NCBI GenBank assembly: GCA_032718475.1
Contig: JAUCBJ010001939.1
Span: forward strand, 1 to 64,000
Direction: 5' to 3'
DNA length: 64,000 nt
Source: Nemertoderma westbladi
Lineage: Eukaryota; Xenacoelomorpha; Nemertodermatida; Nemertodermatidae
Both the position numbers and the translations under genes were made by a program. The notes under the pieces were generated by a model. It was not told the DNA's origin. It made no database searches and saw only the letters and a program-made list of their open reading frames with translations. This document shows, piece after piece, positions 1 to 9,188 of the stretch; position 1 is the stretch's first letter, and each line of letters starts with the position of its first letter.

Positions 1-2
1 AC

Positions 3-1592
3 GAATCCCGCGTTCAGGAATATACCAATAATGTGTCATCTAATGAGATGTATCCAGATGTGCCGAATTATTTAAATTATATGGGGTTATATGCTTCACG
101 TGCTTTTAACACGACGGCATCGGCTTTTATTGATATGTTTTATAAAGTGTGGTTAATTGCTTCGGTGATAATGGAACGCGATGATGCTAATTATACTCTA
201 CAAGAAGAATTCCATTTTACTTCTATCGGTACAGATAATTATATTGAAAATAGCCCGGATTTTGACGAATGGTACTACGCAGTCTTTTCCCATATCGGTG
301 AAAAAATATCACAATTTATTAGGCGGGGTAGCGGCTGGAAACTTGTAACTCTATCGCGCATCAAACTTACTATTGCGTCATACTTGCGATCGGCATATCG
401 TTTTGGACATAGCGGCGATGCCAACCAATCAATCCCAACGAAATTAAAAAATAAACATTGTGTAATAAATGTACCGTGTAATGAAGGTGAATGTTTTAAG
501 TGGGCGGTCCTGACAGCAAAATTTTCAAAACATATATCGGATGATCACACACTGCGCCATGTTTCACGCCAAAGTTCTTATAATCAGTATTTAGGGTTTT
601 TTAATTTAAGCGAATTAGACTCTACCCTATCATGGAAACTAAATATTCTAAAGTTTGAAAAAAATAATCCAAATTATTTAATAAATTTATTGTATTTTGA
701 TAGAAGTAGTGAAAAAATTTCCTTTCTACGACAACCAAGTGCTAAAAAAGCTGAAGGTAAAAGATTGCTAAATTTATTGCTTATTGAACGTCAAAATTTA
801 ACCTCAACAAATCACATCGTCGGGGTTTCTAACTTAAATAGATTATTTAATGGTCGTGGGGAAGGCAATAGCGAGTATCATTGTCATCGTTGTGAGCGGT
901 GTATTCGCGGTTTCTACAGTCCAAATGCGTTAGAACGCCATAGATTGTGGTGTTGGCAAGGTGGACGTCAAATAGAGGAGATGCCATCTAAACTGAATTT
1001 ACGCTTTACTAATTACTATAAGTCTGTGAGCACACCTTTCATAGTATATATGGATTTCGAAGTGGTACTAGCCCCAACAAATAATGTAAAAAAATATTAT
1101 ATAGCCGAACATCTCCCGTCGGCTGTTTCATATTTGATTGTCTCCAACGGTGAATTAATTAACCCCCCAAATTATTTTTTGTCTACATTTAGACAAAATA
1201 TCGATAATAACTCGGTACAGAATTTTATCGATAGTCTGGTTTTTGATTTATTTAAGTGTTATGAATGGTCTACCTTTAACACACACCACCCCAAACACCT
1301 GGATCACACACAATACCAAGCTTATATGCGTACCACAAATTGCTTTAATTGTAAATCATTTTTTCGGAAAGATATAAATCCAAGTGTGATGCATCACAAC
1401 CATTACAATGGGGCTTTCATTGGTGCGGCGTGTATTTCCTGTAATAAACAATTAAGCGTTAAACGTCACCTATTCCCAGTTGTCTGTCATAATTTTTTTT
1501 TTTATGATTCACATTTAATTTTACAAAAAGGGTTTGCCGGTAGTAAATATAAAAATTGGAACATTGAAACCATTGCAAAAAATACTGACTGA
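3..1592 (+). pseudogene. Polinton family-B DNA polymerase, part 1 (N-terminal and exonuclease region)
   Basis: The frame is open from base 3, so the true start lies to the left; the GTG at 33 is not a real start. A Cys/His cluster (CHRCERC followed by H and C, about 885-955) resembles the zinc finger before the exonuclease in Polinton polymerases. The Exo I motif YMDFEV (Asp codon 1053, Glu codon 1059) follows, then a C-x2-C/H-N-H/C-x2-C cluster (about 1339-1450) and the Exo II region with Asn and YD near 1486-1510. The reading ends at a TGA (1590-1592), and the same frame continues as polymerase on the other side, so this is a nonsense change and not a gene end. The full protein would replicate the element by protein priming. 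Confidence 0.85.
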
Positions 1593-2633
1593 TATATCTC
1601 ACTCCGTATCGATATTCCAACGTCAGAAGCACTTAGCGTGCTTGGTTATGCTATTCCAGAAAAGGACGTAAGAGGGCTCCCAACCAGCAAATCAATAACT
1701 ATACAGTTTATTGATTCATTCGCGTTTATGGGATTTTCCCTTTCTGCTTTGGCTGGGTTTTTGACAAAAGATGTGTCAGATTTAACAACCGTTATTCCGC
1801 ACACCGTGAAGCAAATGAGAAAATTATATCCAAATGTTACCGACGAAATTTTACGTCGTAAGTCAGTTTTTCCTTACGAATATGTCGATTCCTTAAGTAA
1901 ATTGGAGGATACTAAATTACCACATCCAAAAGAGTTTTACAGTGAATTAACATTATCATCTATTAGCCCTGAAGAATATACATTTGCACATCTTTCGTGG
2001 GAGCAATTTCAATGTAAGACACTTTTTGATTATTTGGAAGCTTACTTACATCTTGACGTTTTGCTGCTAGCCGATATTTTTGAAAATTTTCGCGCATATT
2101 GTACTAAACATTATTCGCTTGAGGTGTCGAACTATTACACGATGGCAGGGGTTAGTTGGGACGCGGCTTTGAGATTTTCCAAGTCACATATTCGTCTACT
2201 TGCAGACCATGAAATGTATTTAACATTCGAAAATTCCATTAGGGGTGGAGTTTCTTACACCAACCTTCATATGGCAAATGCGAATATACCAGGCACAGAA
2301 ACATACGACCCTAATAAACCTGAAGCTCATTTATATAATTTAGATTTCAACAGTTTATATAGCGGTTCTTTGTCGGAGAAACTTCCTTATTCTGACTTTG
2401 AATGGTTGGATGTTGATAGTGTCGATATCATGAGTCTGGAAATTGACGATATATATGGATACTTCGCAATTGTAGACCTCGAATACCCAATGACTATTCA
2501 TGATGCCACAGCTGAGCTTCCATTTGCACCGGAGCATATTAAACTCGATAGTAGGTATCTCAGCCCACACATGAAAAGTCTTTGGCGACATTATAATGGC
2601 GATAAAATTTTCAATAGCCCAGCAAAAAATTGA
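1593..2633 (+). pseudogene. Polinton family-B DNA polymerase, part 2 (Exo III and palm motif A)
   Basis: This continues in the same frame as part 1 after the in-frame TGA. It includes FIDSFAFM (about 1707-1730), the Exo III motif YLHLDVLLLADIF (about 2044-2082) and polymerase motif A, DFNSLY, near 2342-2359. Motif A is followed by LPYSDFEWL, which is typical of Polinton/adintovirus polymerases. The reading stops at TGA 2631-2633 directly after a run of six A (2624-2629). The coding sense resumes in the -1 frame with the next conserved segment. Part 2 alone lacks motifs B and C and could not polymerise. Confidence 0.85.
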
Positions 2634-3661
2634 TGTTAACCCAATTTGATAAGTATGAGTACGGTGTGCATCTAAAATTATTGCGCTTTTATATTCATCA
2701 TGGTATGCGTTTGATTAAAGTTCATAAACTTATTAGATTTAAGCAAGGTTACATTTTTAAGGATTTTATTGAATATAACACGCAGCAAAGAAAAATTGCG
2801 CGCAATGACTTTTATGATAAGTTTCACAAAGGAACAAATAACGCGCTTTTCGGGAAAAGCATGGAGAATATACGGGACCGTGTCTCATTTCGCTTATGTA
2901 ATTCAATCGAGAAATGTGACTTATTATTATCCAAGCCGAATCACGAAAATTTAATTATGTTCACTGATTCATTATCAGGTCACGTCCTATCTAAGACTGC
3001 GGTTTGTTTGCATAAACCTATTTTTTTAGGCCAAGCTGTGTTGGACTTGTCAAAGTTAGATTACTACACTTTTTTCTACGATAAGTTAAAGCCCATGGAA
3101 GCCGAATTAAATTGTAGTATAAATTTGTTAGGTGGGGACACGGATTCTTTTTTTTTACAGTGTGTTGGTTTATCCCAACACCAATTTTTATCTGCGTTAC
3201 AATCAAAAAAAGTTTTAGACTGTTCAAATTACCCTATTACGCATCCGTTGTATACAGTAGAACAGAAAGGGAAATATAGATATTTAAAGGATGAAGGGAA
3301 GTCTATCCCGTTTGACCAGGTTATTTTACTTAGACCAAAATGTTATAGCTTTCGTGGGGGGTCAGTTCCAAAACGTGTCGCTAAAGGCGTAGGAAAAATG
3401 GTTATAAAAAAGAAACTCTCCCACGAATCATATTTAAAAGTATATAACGAGGTTAGCGAGCATTACGAATACAGTCAAAGGTTTCAATCTAATTTACATA
3501 AAATATACACCGTTTCACAAAGAAAAAAATCGCTAACACTGTGGGAAGATAAAAGGTACTACACATCGACTAATGAAAGTCTACCTTACGGCCATTATAA
3601 AACACATTTGGATCGTAAAGCGCCAGCCCCTAAGCTTTATATGCCGCCCATTATAGAATAG
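2630..3661 (+). pseudogene. Polinton family-B DNA polymerase, part 3 (motifs B and C, thumb)
   Basis: This segment is in the -1 frame relative to part 2, and the two overlap by four bases. It carries motif B (NNALFGKSMENIRDR, about 2836-2880) and the catalytic motif C, GGDTDSFF (about 3131-3151), with both metal-binding aspartates present. A KCYSF segment and a C-terminal SLPYGHYK are usual near the end of this family. Parts 1-3 give about 1,200 residues, close to full length for Polinton polymerases. Only one stop and one frame change are seen in that length, so inactivation is recent or the frame change is read through by ribosomal slippage. The next gene starts nine bases downstream. Confidence 0.85.
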
Positions 3662-3670
3662 CAGATTGCG

Positions 3671-4231
3671 ATGTCTTTTAGTGTTGTCAACAGTAATATA
3701 AGTTTGAGGTTGGTTGATGGGCGCATATCATTCGATGTGCTGGCTAAACGAATTCGAAATGGAAAACTCATCTTAAAGCCTTTCCAATATATCGCCAAAA
3801 TTTGCGGATGGACGTGTCTCTTTTTCCCGAGCGGTAAGGTCACTGTACTCGGTAAATCACCTAAAATAAAAAAAATTATTAAGTATATATATAAGCATAC
3901 TGATTATAAACTAACTTTTATTTCAATCAATAGCCAAACTTATATTATTAACAATCTAGACATAGACTATAGCAAATTAATGAAAACGGTTGGGTTTCAT
4001 TTTTTAGATAATTATTATAATGTGGAGGTGAAATATGAGCCGGAGATATTTAATAATATTCTTGTGCAGTTTTATCGTCGGGGTAAAACTAGTTCTAATA
4101 TTATAACATTTTGCGTTTTTTACACACGAAATGTTGTGTGTATGGCAAGACCCGAGATATTTCGAGTATTTTTTCCAAAGTTTTTGAATTTTATTGGTAA
4201 TTTAGATAGTCATTTAGGTAGAAATATTTAA
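3671..4231 (+). CDS. TATA-binding-protein-like protein encoded by the Polinton
   Basis: This protein has 186 residues, the size of a bare TBP core with no extra domain. Two imperfect repeats are visible. Repeat 1 (about residues 4-82) has LAKRIRN (24-30), then PF (37-38), then LFFPSGKVTVLG (50-61), matching the TBP pattern L-A-x-R-x-R-N, P-x-x-F, and F-x-S-G-K-x-x-x-x-G. Repeat 2 (about 83-177) has the TBP signature YEPEIF (122-127) followed about 20 residues later by a hydrophobic strand, CVFYTRNVVCMA (148-159), where TBP has its second SGK strand. TBP places RNA polymerase II or archaeal polymerase at TATA boxes. A self-encoded TBP could direct transcription of the element's own genes. The assignment rests on motif order read by eye. 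The second SGK is replaced, so DNA binding is inferred and not shown. Confidence 0.68.
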   Translation: MSFSVVNSNISLRLVDGRISFDVLAKRIRNGKLILKPFQYIAKICGWTCLFFPSGKVTVLGKSPKIKKIIKYIYKHTDYKLTFISINSQTYIINNLDIDYSKLMKTVGFHFLDNYYNVEVKYEPEIFNNILVQFYRRGKTSSNIITFCVFYTRNVVCMARPEIFRVFFPKFLNFIGNLDSHLGRNI

Positions 4232-4675
4232 TATTTAATTTTTTCATTTCTGGCGCCAGTTTTAGGTTTGTCCAGTGGGATCTCGTTAGGTTTTTAAATA
4301 AACACAGATATTAACATTATTCGCATTATATATATATATATATATATAACGTGTTTTATCGGTAGTCTTAGGTTGTCAAGGGCGTCAATTTCATTTCTGA
4401 CGTCGGTTTTACATTTACATAAATCTAGTCTATCTGTCTATTTGTCGGTCTTTCTGTCCGTCAGTATGTCAAAATTAATTCATTGTTCGCGTTATATAAT
4501 GTATTTTATTAATTATTATTGATGTTAGGTTTAAAGAGTGACGGTTTCTATAATTGCTCGGTTTTATCGCGTGAAAAACCCCACCCACGCATATAATCGA
4601 TACTATTTATAACGGTGGTGGTGTTTTATTACTTACTATTATTGTTCTCGTTTATATAAGTTATTAATATATGTA
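4232..4675. other. AT-rich intergenic spacer of the Polinton
   Basis: No ORF of note. It contains an alternating TA run (about 4328-4348) and T-rich stretches with repeated TCTGTC/TGTCGG words (4430-4465). The last 25 bases before the next gene hold a TATA-box-like site. It is the longest gene-free gap in the first 12 kb of the element and a candidate divergent or late control region. Confidence 0.4.
4651..4660 (+). promoter_or_regulatory. TATA-box-like site upstream of the pX-like gene
   Basis: The sequence TTTATATAAG lies 16-25 bases before the ATG at 4676. It matches the TATAWAAG consensus. The short distance to the ATG would need a very short leader, so transcription could also start further upstream, for example from the TA-rich stretch at 4328-4348. 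Confidence 0.35.
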
Positions 4676-5137
4676 ATGAAATCACTCAAAGCTTTAATTA
4701 AACAATTTGATGGGGATTTAAAGTTCTTATCTAACGCCCCCCTCAACCGTAGAAAAACCTTCTTACGCGTCGGTGGAACCAACGAACTTATAAGTTTTCT
4801 AATTAATATTATTCTAAATGTATTAAATGGTAACGTAAAAATTCCTGAGCAAACAATCGTGAGGTTAAAACGCCATAAAAAAACAATACGCGAGATCGCT
4901 AAAAAACCAAAAGCCAAGTATCCCATTCGAATTTATCGTAAACGATTGGTGCAAAGGGGTGGATTTATAAATCTACTAATCTCCGGTTTAATGAGTGGGC
5001 TTAACGCTTATCAGAAAATATCACCCATAATAACGGCTGTAAGAGGCAGAAAATTAGCCCAATCCCGCCGGGGGTATAGACCTACTACCTCTGGCACACG
5101 CGTCAACCGTCAAGTTTCTAGGTTTCCCATCTACTGA
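4676..5137 (+). CDS. pX-like virion core protein of the Polinton
   Basis: This protein has 153 residues and is strongly basic. Its N-terminal half contains the segment NIILNVLNGNVKIP (about 41-54) followed by a Lys/Arg-rich region. Then comes LVQRGGFINLL (about 92-102), a basic-to-hydrophobic switch, and a Gly/Arg-rich tail ending with many Arg residues. An Arg-Gly-Gly-Phe followed by a short hydrophobic helix is the arrangement at the C terminus of adenovirus pX (mu) precursors, and similar small proteins are common in adintovirus-like elements. The likely role is condensing DNA or acting on membranes inside the virion. The assignment is by composition and motif only. The next gene starts 17 bases after its stop. 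Confidence 0.5.
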   Translation: MKSLKALIKQFDGDLKFLSNAPLNRRKTFLRVGGTNELISFLINIILNVLNGNVKIPEQTIVRLKRHKKTIREIAKKPKAKYPIRIYRKRLVQRGGFINLLISGLMSGLNAYQKISPIITAVRGRKLAQSRRGYRPTTSGTRVNRQVSRFPIY

Positions 5138-5154
5138 GTGGCTACCTATCAACA

Positions 5155-5623
5155 ATGTCCCGAGAGCCGACGATATCACGGGAACCAATCACATCATACG
5201 ACGCCTCTTTCAAGATGGGTTCGGCCATGATTATTGCGGGTCCAAGTTCTTCCGGAAAAACAGTGTTGGTATCAAAAATTGTAAAAAATAAAAATTTAGT
5301 TTTTGATATAACCCCGAAGCGTGTATTATTCTTTTATGGCGCCACCCCACCAGAATTCCCGGGTATAACACATCTATTCAAAGATAGACCTACCCAAAAA
5401 GAAGATCTACCCAAAAAATAGCAATTTTATTGTTCAAGCATATAGTGACGCCACACAAAAACCATTCACACACCTTCTCTTAGACTTTCATCAAAAAACG
5501 GATGATAGTATAAGAGTTAGGGGTGATATTTTCAACCCATTAGGGCAAACTGTTTATCAACCCACGAATATGAACTCTAACACACCTCACCAACGCCCCG
5601 AGGCTCAGTCTATACCGCAGTAG
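5155..5623 (+). pseudogene. Polinton genome-packaging ATPase with its centre deleted
   Basis: The 88-residue ORF 5155-5421 has a clean Walker A, GPSSSGKT (residues 29-36), preceded by a hydrophobic strand, as in FtsK/HerA-type packaging ATPases of Polintons. It stops at TAG 5419-5421 after six A. In another frame, 5417-5623 encodes a segment with YSDATQKPFTHLLLDFHQ, which resembles the C-terminal end of the same family (an A-Y-x-D-A-T-x-K-P pattern, then L-L-L-D). The middle, about 100 codons including Walker B, is missing. Short direct repeats (CTACCCAAAAA) sit at the junction (about 5391 and 5407), suggesting a repeat-mediated deletion. This copy cannot package DNA by itself. Confidence 0.7.
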
Positions 5624-5744
5624 CGACGCCGTGCTAAAACCATTTTCACACATTGTTTAGACTTTCACCAAAATTAGGTTATTATCGGTCCATGAACGTG
5701 AACTCTAGTATATAGTATTAATATATTAATAATGATATATAACG

Positions 5745-6205
5745 ATGAAAAATAACGAGATTAGCCTCGGAAATTTTAAGAAGTTGTATCTAGTTTCTAC
5801 TTTATTAACGGATACTTATAATAATAATAATAAGAAAAGCAATAATATAATACAACCGCTAGATGGTGTGACAATTTCATCCCAGAAAGCCAAACGATTG
5901 TTGAGTTATTTGATGCGATTCTCGCGAGACAGAGTACGGTGGAGCGATAATAATAAACTCTATATAGAAAATAAACTTATTCCCGGAGCAAATATTGATC
6001 ATTTGATTGAATTGCTGACTACAAAAAAAATAAGAAGAACACCGAAATAATTCCAGGACAAGCAACATTTTTGGGGTTATTAAAACGATTAAGGATACCA
6101 AAACGATTAATTGGTCGCGGTTGGTTGAAACGGCAAAGGGTCCGCGTGACCCCTTCCAACACAAAACGCGTCGACGCGTGGAAACAATACGTAGGACTAC
6201 AATAA
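5745..6205 (+). pseudogene. Unidentified Polinton ORF with a -1 frame break at A8
   Basis: The ORF 5745-6050 gives 101 residues with a low-complexity Asn stretch (about 26-32) and then a conserved-looking segment, KAKRLLSYLMRFSRDRVRW (about 49-67). After the run of eight A at 6023-6030, the -1 frame stays open to TAA 6203-6205 with a coherent basic tail (IIPGQATFLGLLKRLRIP, then Arg-rich). The two halves appear to be one gene of about 150 codons. I do not recognise the family. Position between the packaging ATPase and the integrase suggests a structural or packaging accessory. The break is either a one-base indel in a homopolymer or ribosomal slippage on A AAA AAA. Confidence 0.45.
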
Positions 6206-6329
6206 ATCGACGTGCGGAAACAAAGCGCGGGATAACATTAAAATAGTAGTAGTAGTATGTTTTTTGAACGTTTCATATTAAGTATTAACTGTCATTGCAA
6301 GTGTTTTCTTCCACGACACGACACAACCG

Positions 6330-7415
6330 ATGGGGAGAATCGTAGAAAATCGAACAAACAAACGACTGGGAAGAATATATTACGATGTTTCAAATGCTGC
6401 CGGTTTCGCGAGCGTAACCAAACTAGCGAAAGCCGCTAAAGTTACGAGAAATCGCGCAAAAGAATGGTTGAGCTCCCAACGAACGTATTCCCTACACGCG
6501 CCGGCTAGGCGCCATTACCCGACATCAAAAATCTTCACGAGCGGTATTGGCGATCTATACCAAGCGGATTTGTGCGATATGCAACCTTTTAGGGGTGAGA
6601 ATAATGGCTACGGTTACATACTTACTTGTATTGACTGTTTTAGTCGGAAGGCGTGGGCGTTGGGTCTAAAACGTAAAACAGGGGTCGAAATTAAAAGGGC
6701 CCTAGCCACGATATTTGAAGATAGAAAACCTAAACGGCTAGCGGTTGATCAAGGAACTGAGTTTGTTAATAAATTGGTGAAAGATTTCTTACTGAACAAT
6801 AATGTTCATTTTTATACTTTAGTTAGCCAATTTAAAGCTAGTATCTGTGAAAGGCTGAATCGCACCCTCAAATCTCGCATGTACAGAATTTTCACGAGGA
6901 AACAGAATAGAGAATGGATGGGTATATTGCCAAAAATATTGGTTGCATATAATAATTCAATACATAGAACCATTGGTATGGCGCCAAACTCTGTCAATAA
7001 AAAGAATGAAACTGACCTATTTTTAAAACTATATGGGAGTGTGGGTCATCCCAATAAAAGAAAACGTCGTGCGCAGCGTCGAGTTCATTTCAAGGTTGGT
7101 GATAAGGTGCGGCTGAGTTTAGCTAGAAAACCATTTGACAAAGGTTATACACCTAATTATACTGTAGAAATTTTCAAAATTTACAGAATAAGATTGGATC
7201 GAGAGCCGTACCCTATGTACGAAGTTGCGGACTCGAATGGGCGCGTTATAAAGGGGACATTTTATCGGCATGAAATCCAAAAGGTAATAGAACCATTTCA
7301 ATTCCTACCAATTGAAAAAATAATTAAAGAAAAAGTAAATAAAAGCGGCAAAAAGCAATATTTGGTTAAATTTGTTGGTTTTGCGGCACATCGGTGGGTT
7401 GATCACGTACAATAA
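6330..7415 (+). CDS. Polinton retroviral-type integrase with chromodomain
   Basis: This is a 361-residue protein. The DDE core is clear: Asp80 (LYQADLCDM), Asp140 (LAVDQGTEF) and Glu174 (SICERLNRTLK), with 33 residues between the last two, close to the D,D35E spacing. The N-terminal part is helical and basic. After the core, a small-barrel-like region (HFKVGDKVRLS, about 252-262) is followed by a C-terminal chromodomain (about 318-361; YLVKFVGF and W-V-D), which tethers many integrases to histone marks. The enzyme would insert the element DNA into chromosomes. The ORF is intact. It lies in the middle of the gene array between packaging and capsid genes; in many described Polintons it lies near a terminus. 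The next gene starts 14 bases later. Confidence 0.92.
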   Translation: MGRIVENRTNKRLGRIYYDVSNAAGFASVTKLAKAAKVTRNRAKEWLSSQRTYSLHAPARRHYPTSKIFTSGIGDLYQADLCDMQPFRGENNGYGYILTCIDCFSRKAWALGLKRKTGVEIKRALATIFEDRKPKRLAVDQGTEFVNKLVKDFLLNNNVHFYTLVSQFKASICERLNRTLKSRMYRIFTRKQNREWMGILPKILVAYNNSIHRTIGMAPNSVNKKNETDLFLKLYGSVGHPNKRKRRAQRRVHFKVGDKVRLSLARKPFDKGYTPNYTVEIFKIYRIRLDREPYPMYEVADSNGRVIKGTFYRHEIQKVIEPFQFLPIEKIIKEKVNKSGKKQYLVKFVGFAAHRWVDHVQ

Positions 7416-7429
7416 TTAATTATATTATT

Positions 7430-8314
7430 ATGGATTACTTACATTTAACGTTGACTTCCAACGCCAGTCTAGATAAATATCCCGATAACACTCCCAGCGA
7501 TTTCACGATTGAGTTGTCCAAACCTATCCCCGTCAGCACAGATTGGGTCGTGGGTCTAAAGGAAATACAGTATGTGTCGACCTATAGAAATATTGAACAA
7601 AGATCTGGAATTAGAATTGGCGAATATATGTATGATGAGGATTTGGAATTTCATATAGCTCCATACAATCTTATAGAAATCGATTTCAATCTTGGGCTAT
7701 ATGCTTCTATTGAGTCAATTTTAAACCATATTAGTGTTTATTTGAAAAATCCCTCAATATCCCACCACGGTTTCAAAGATGTTAAGTTTAACTACCAAAA
7801 ACATACATCAAAAATTCGTCTACATTGTGAGAAAGGCCGCTATTTCCAATTCTATGGAGATATAATAAATATTTTCGGGTTATCGAGTTTAAAAAATAAT
7901 TTAATGGGTCTTGGGGCGCTTTGGGCAATACACTATAACAAAGATGATGGTTTATTGAACTTAGGCTGTAAAGATACAAACAAATTGGATGGGGTTGAAT
8001 TCCCTGAACCTTGTGATATAACGAGGGATAGACACACAATGTTTATATATACAGATATGATTGAATCTTCTCACGTAGGACATTCGATGGCGCCTCTTTT
8101 GCGGATAATCCCTTTGAAATGGGAACCATACTCATTCATCAACCTGGAATTCAAAAACACACATTACAAACAATTAAGAAATAAAAAAGTGCTCGACACA
8201 ATTAGTATAACGCTTCGCGACCATAAAGGAAAGCATATAGTCTTTCATGGAGGTAAAACAATTTTAGTTCTAGAACTCAAAAAACAACAACGGCGACAAA
8301 AACTACAAGAATGA
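7430..8314 (+). CDS. Penton-like minor capsid protein, copy 1
   Basis: This protein has 294 residues and begins with LHLTLTSNASLDKYPDNTPS followed by a beta-rich FTIELSKPI and a WVVGLKEIQYVS segment. The order L-T-L-x-S-N, then P-D/N-N, F, L, and W-x-V-G-L-x-E-I is characteristic of minor capsid (penton-like) proteins of Polintons and adintoviruses. Such proteins would occupy the five-fold vertices of the virion. The C-terminal end is basic (KKQQRRQK). The stop codon TGA (8312-8314) overlaps the ATG of the next gene by ATGA, which suggests coupled expression. It shares its N-terminal pattern with that neighbour, so the two are probably tandem paralogues. Confidence 0.7.
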   Translation: MDYLHLTLTSNASLDKYPDNTPSDFTIELSKPIPVSTDWVVGLKEIQYVSTYRNIEQRSGIRIGEYMYDEDLEFHIAPYNLIEIDFNLGLYASIESILNHISVYLKNPSISHHGFKDVKFNYQKHTSKIRLHCEKGRYFQFYGDIINIFGLSSLKNNLMGLGALWAIHYNKDDGLLNLGCKDTNKLDGVEFPEPCDITRDRHTMFIYTDMIESSHVGHSMAPLLRIIPLKWEPYSFINLEFKNTHYKQLRNKKVLDTISITLRDHKGKHIVFHGGKTILVLELKKQQRRQKLQE

Positions 8315-9114
8315 ACAGTTATTACGTTGTACTACCCTCAAACGCAAACCCCATAGAATTCCCACATAATAGCGCCAGCGATTTCCAAACAAATTTGCAA
8401 ATTCCTTTACCTTTCGCTAAAGGGCAATGGTTAATAGGTTTAACCGGTATAACGTACGTATCTAGTATCAGGTATGACAATAGCGACATTTATATAAAGG
8501 CCATAAAAAATAAAAAAATGTTTACAAGAGATGTTACTCTCCCCGAAGGATCTTTCCTATCAGTGGAAAGGATCATTGAGTACTTCAACAAAAGCCTTAT
8601 TAAAGGCCAAATTAATATAATTGATAATACAGCACGCTCTGGTAATATAACCATACATTTTAAAGGTAAACAGTTGTCGATATTTGTCAGTAAACGTTTG
8701 GGTGGTTACCTAGGATTAACAGAACACGAGGTTGATGGCAAAGGTTTTATGTGTGTGCAAAATGCTGCGGGGGATTATCACTTGCTAAGGATTGATTCGC
8801 GGAATAATAAGTACGACTGCCATAAGCATCCTAATGCTGTCGAAATACTGGAACCCAACATAAATATACATATCAATTGCGTCGAACCTCAATTTGTAGA
8901 CAATAGCGAATACCCTCTGTTGCGTAGCATACCCATAGAAGGGGAATATGGGCAAATTATTAGTCGTGAAGTTGAGGAAGTCTACTATAAAAAAGTTAAT
9001 TCAACATCTAATTTACGTTATATACGAGTTCGATTGATTGGAGATTCCGGAAATTTGTTGCGCTTTCATTATGGAAATTCAATATTGACGCTTCATTTTA
9101 TACGAATTGATTGA
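8311..9114 (+). CDS. Penton-like minor capsid protein, copy 2
   Basis: This protein has 267 residues and starts with YYVVLPSNANPIEFPHNSAS, then FQTNLQIPLPF and WLIGLTGITYVSS, the same motif order as the gene before it but strongly diverged. The ORF is intact and shares four bases with the previous gene. Most Polintons that I know of carry one penton gene. Two unequal copies suggest specialised vertices or a spike base. A predicted jelly-roll fold would support this. The assignment is by motif pattern only. Confidence 0.65.
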   Translation: MNSYYVVLPSNANPIEFPHNSASDFQTNLQIPLPFAKGQWLIGLTGITYVSSIRYDNSDIYIKAIKNKKMFTRDVTLPEGSFLSVERIIEYFNKSLIKGQINIIDNTARSGNITIHFKGKQLSIFVSKRLGGYLGLTEHEVDGKGFMCVQNAAGDYHLLRIDSRNNKYDCHKHPNAVEILEPNINIHINCVEPQFVDNSEYPLLRSIPIEGEYGQIISREVEEVYYKKVNSTSNLRYIRVRLIGDSGNLLRFHYGNSILTLHFIRID

Positions 9115-9188
9115 GATAGTCACAATTTAATCGATGTAAATTATTTATTATTTATTATTATCTGATTATCTGAAGTTATAGCGACTAT

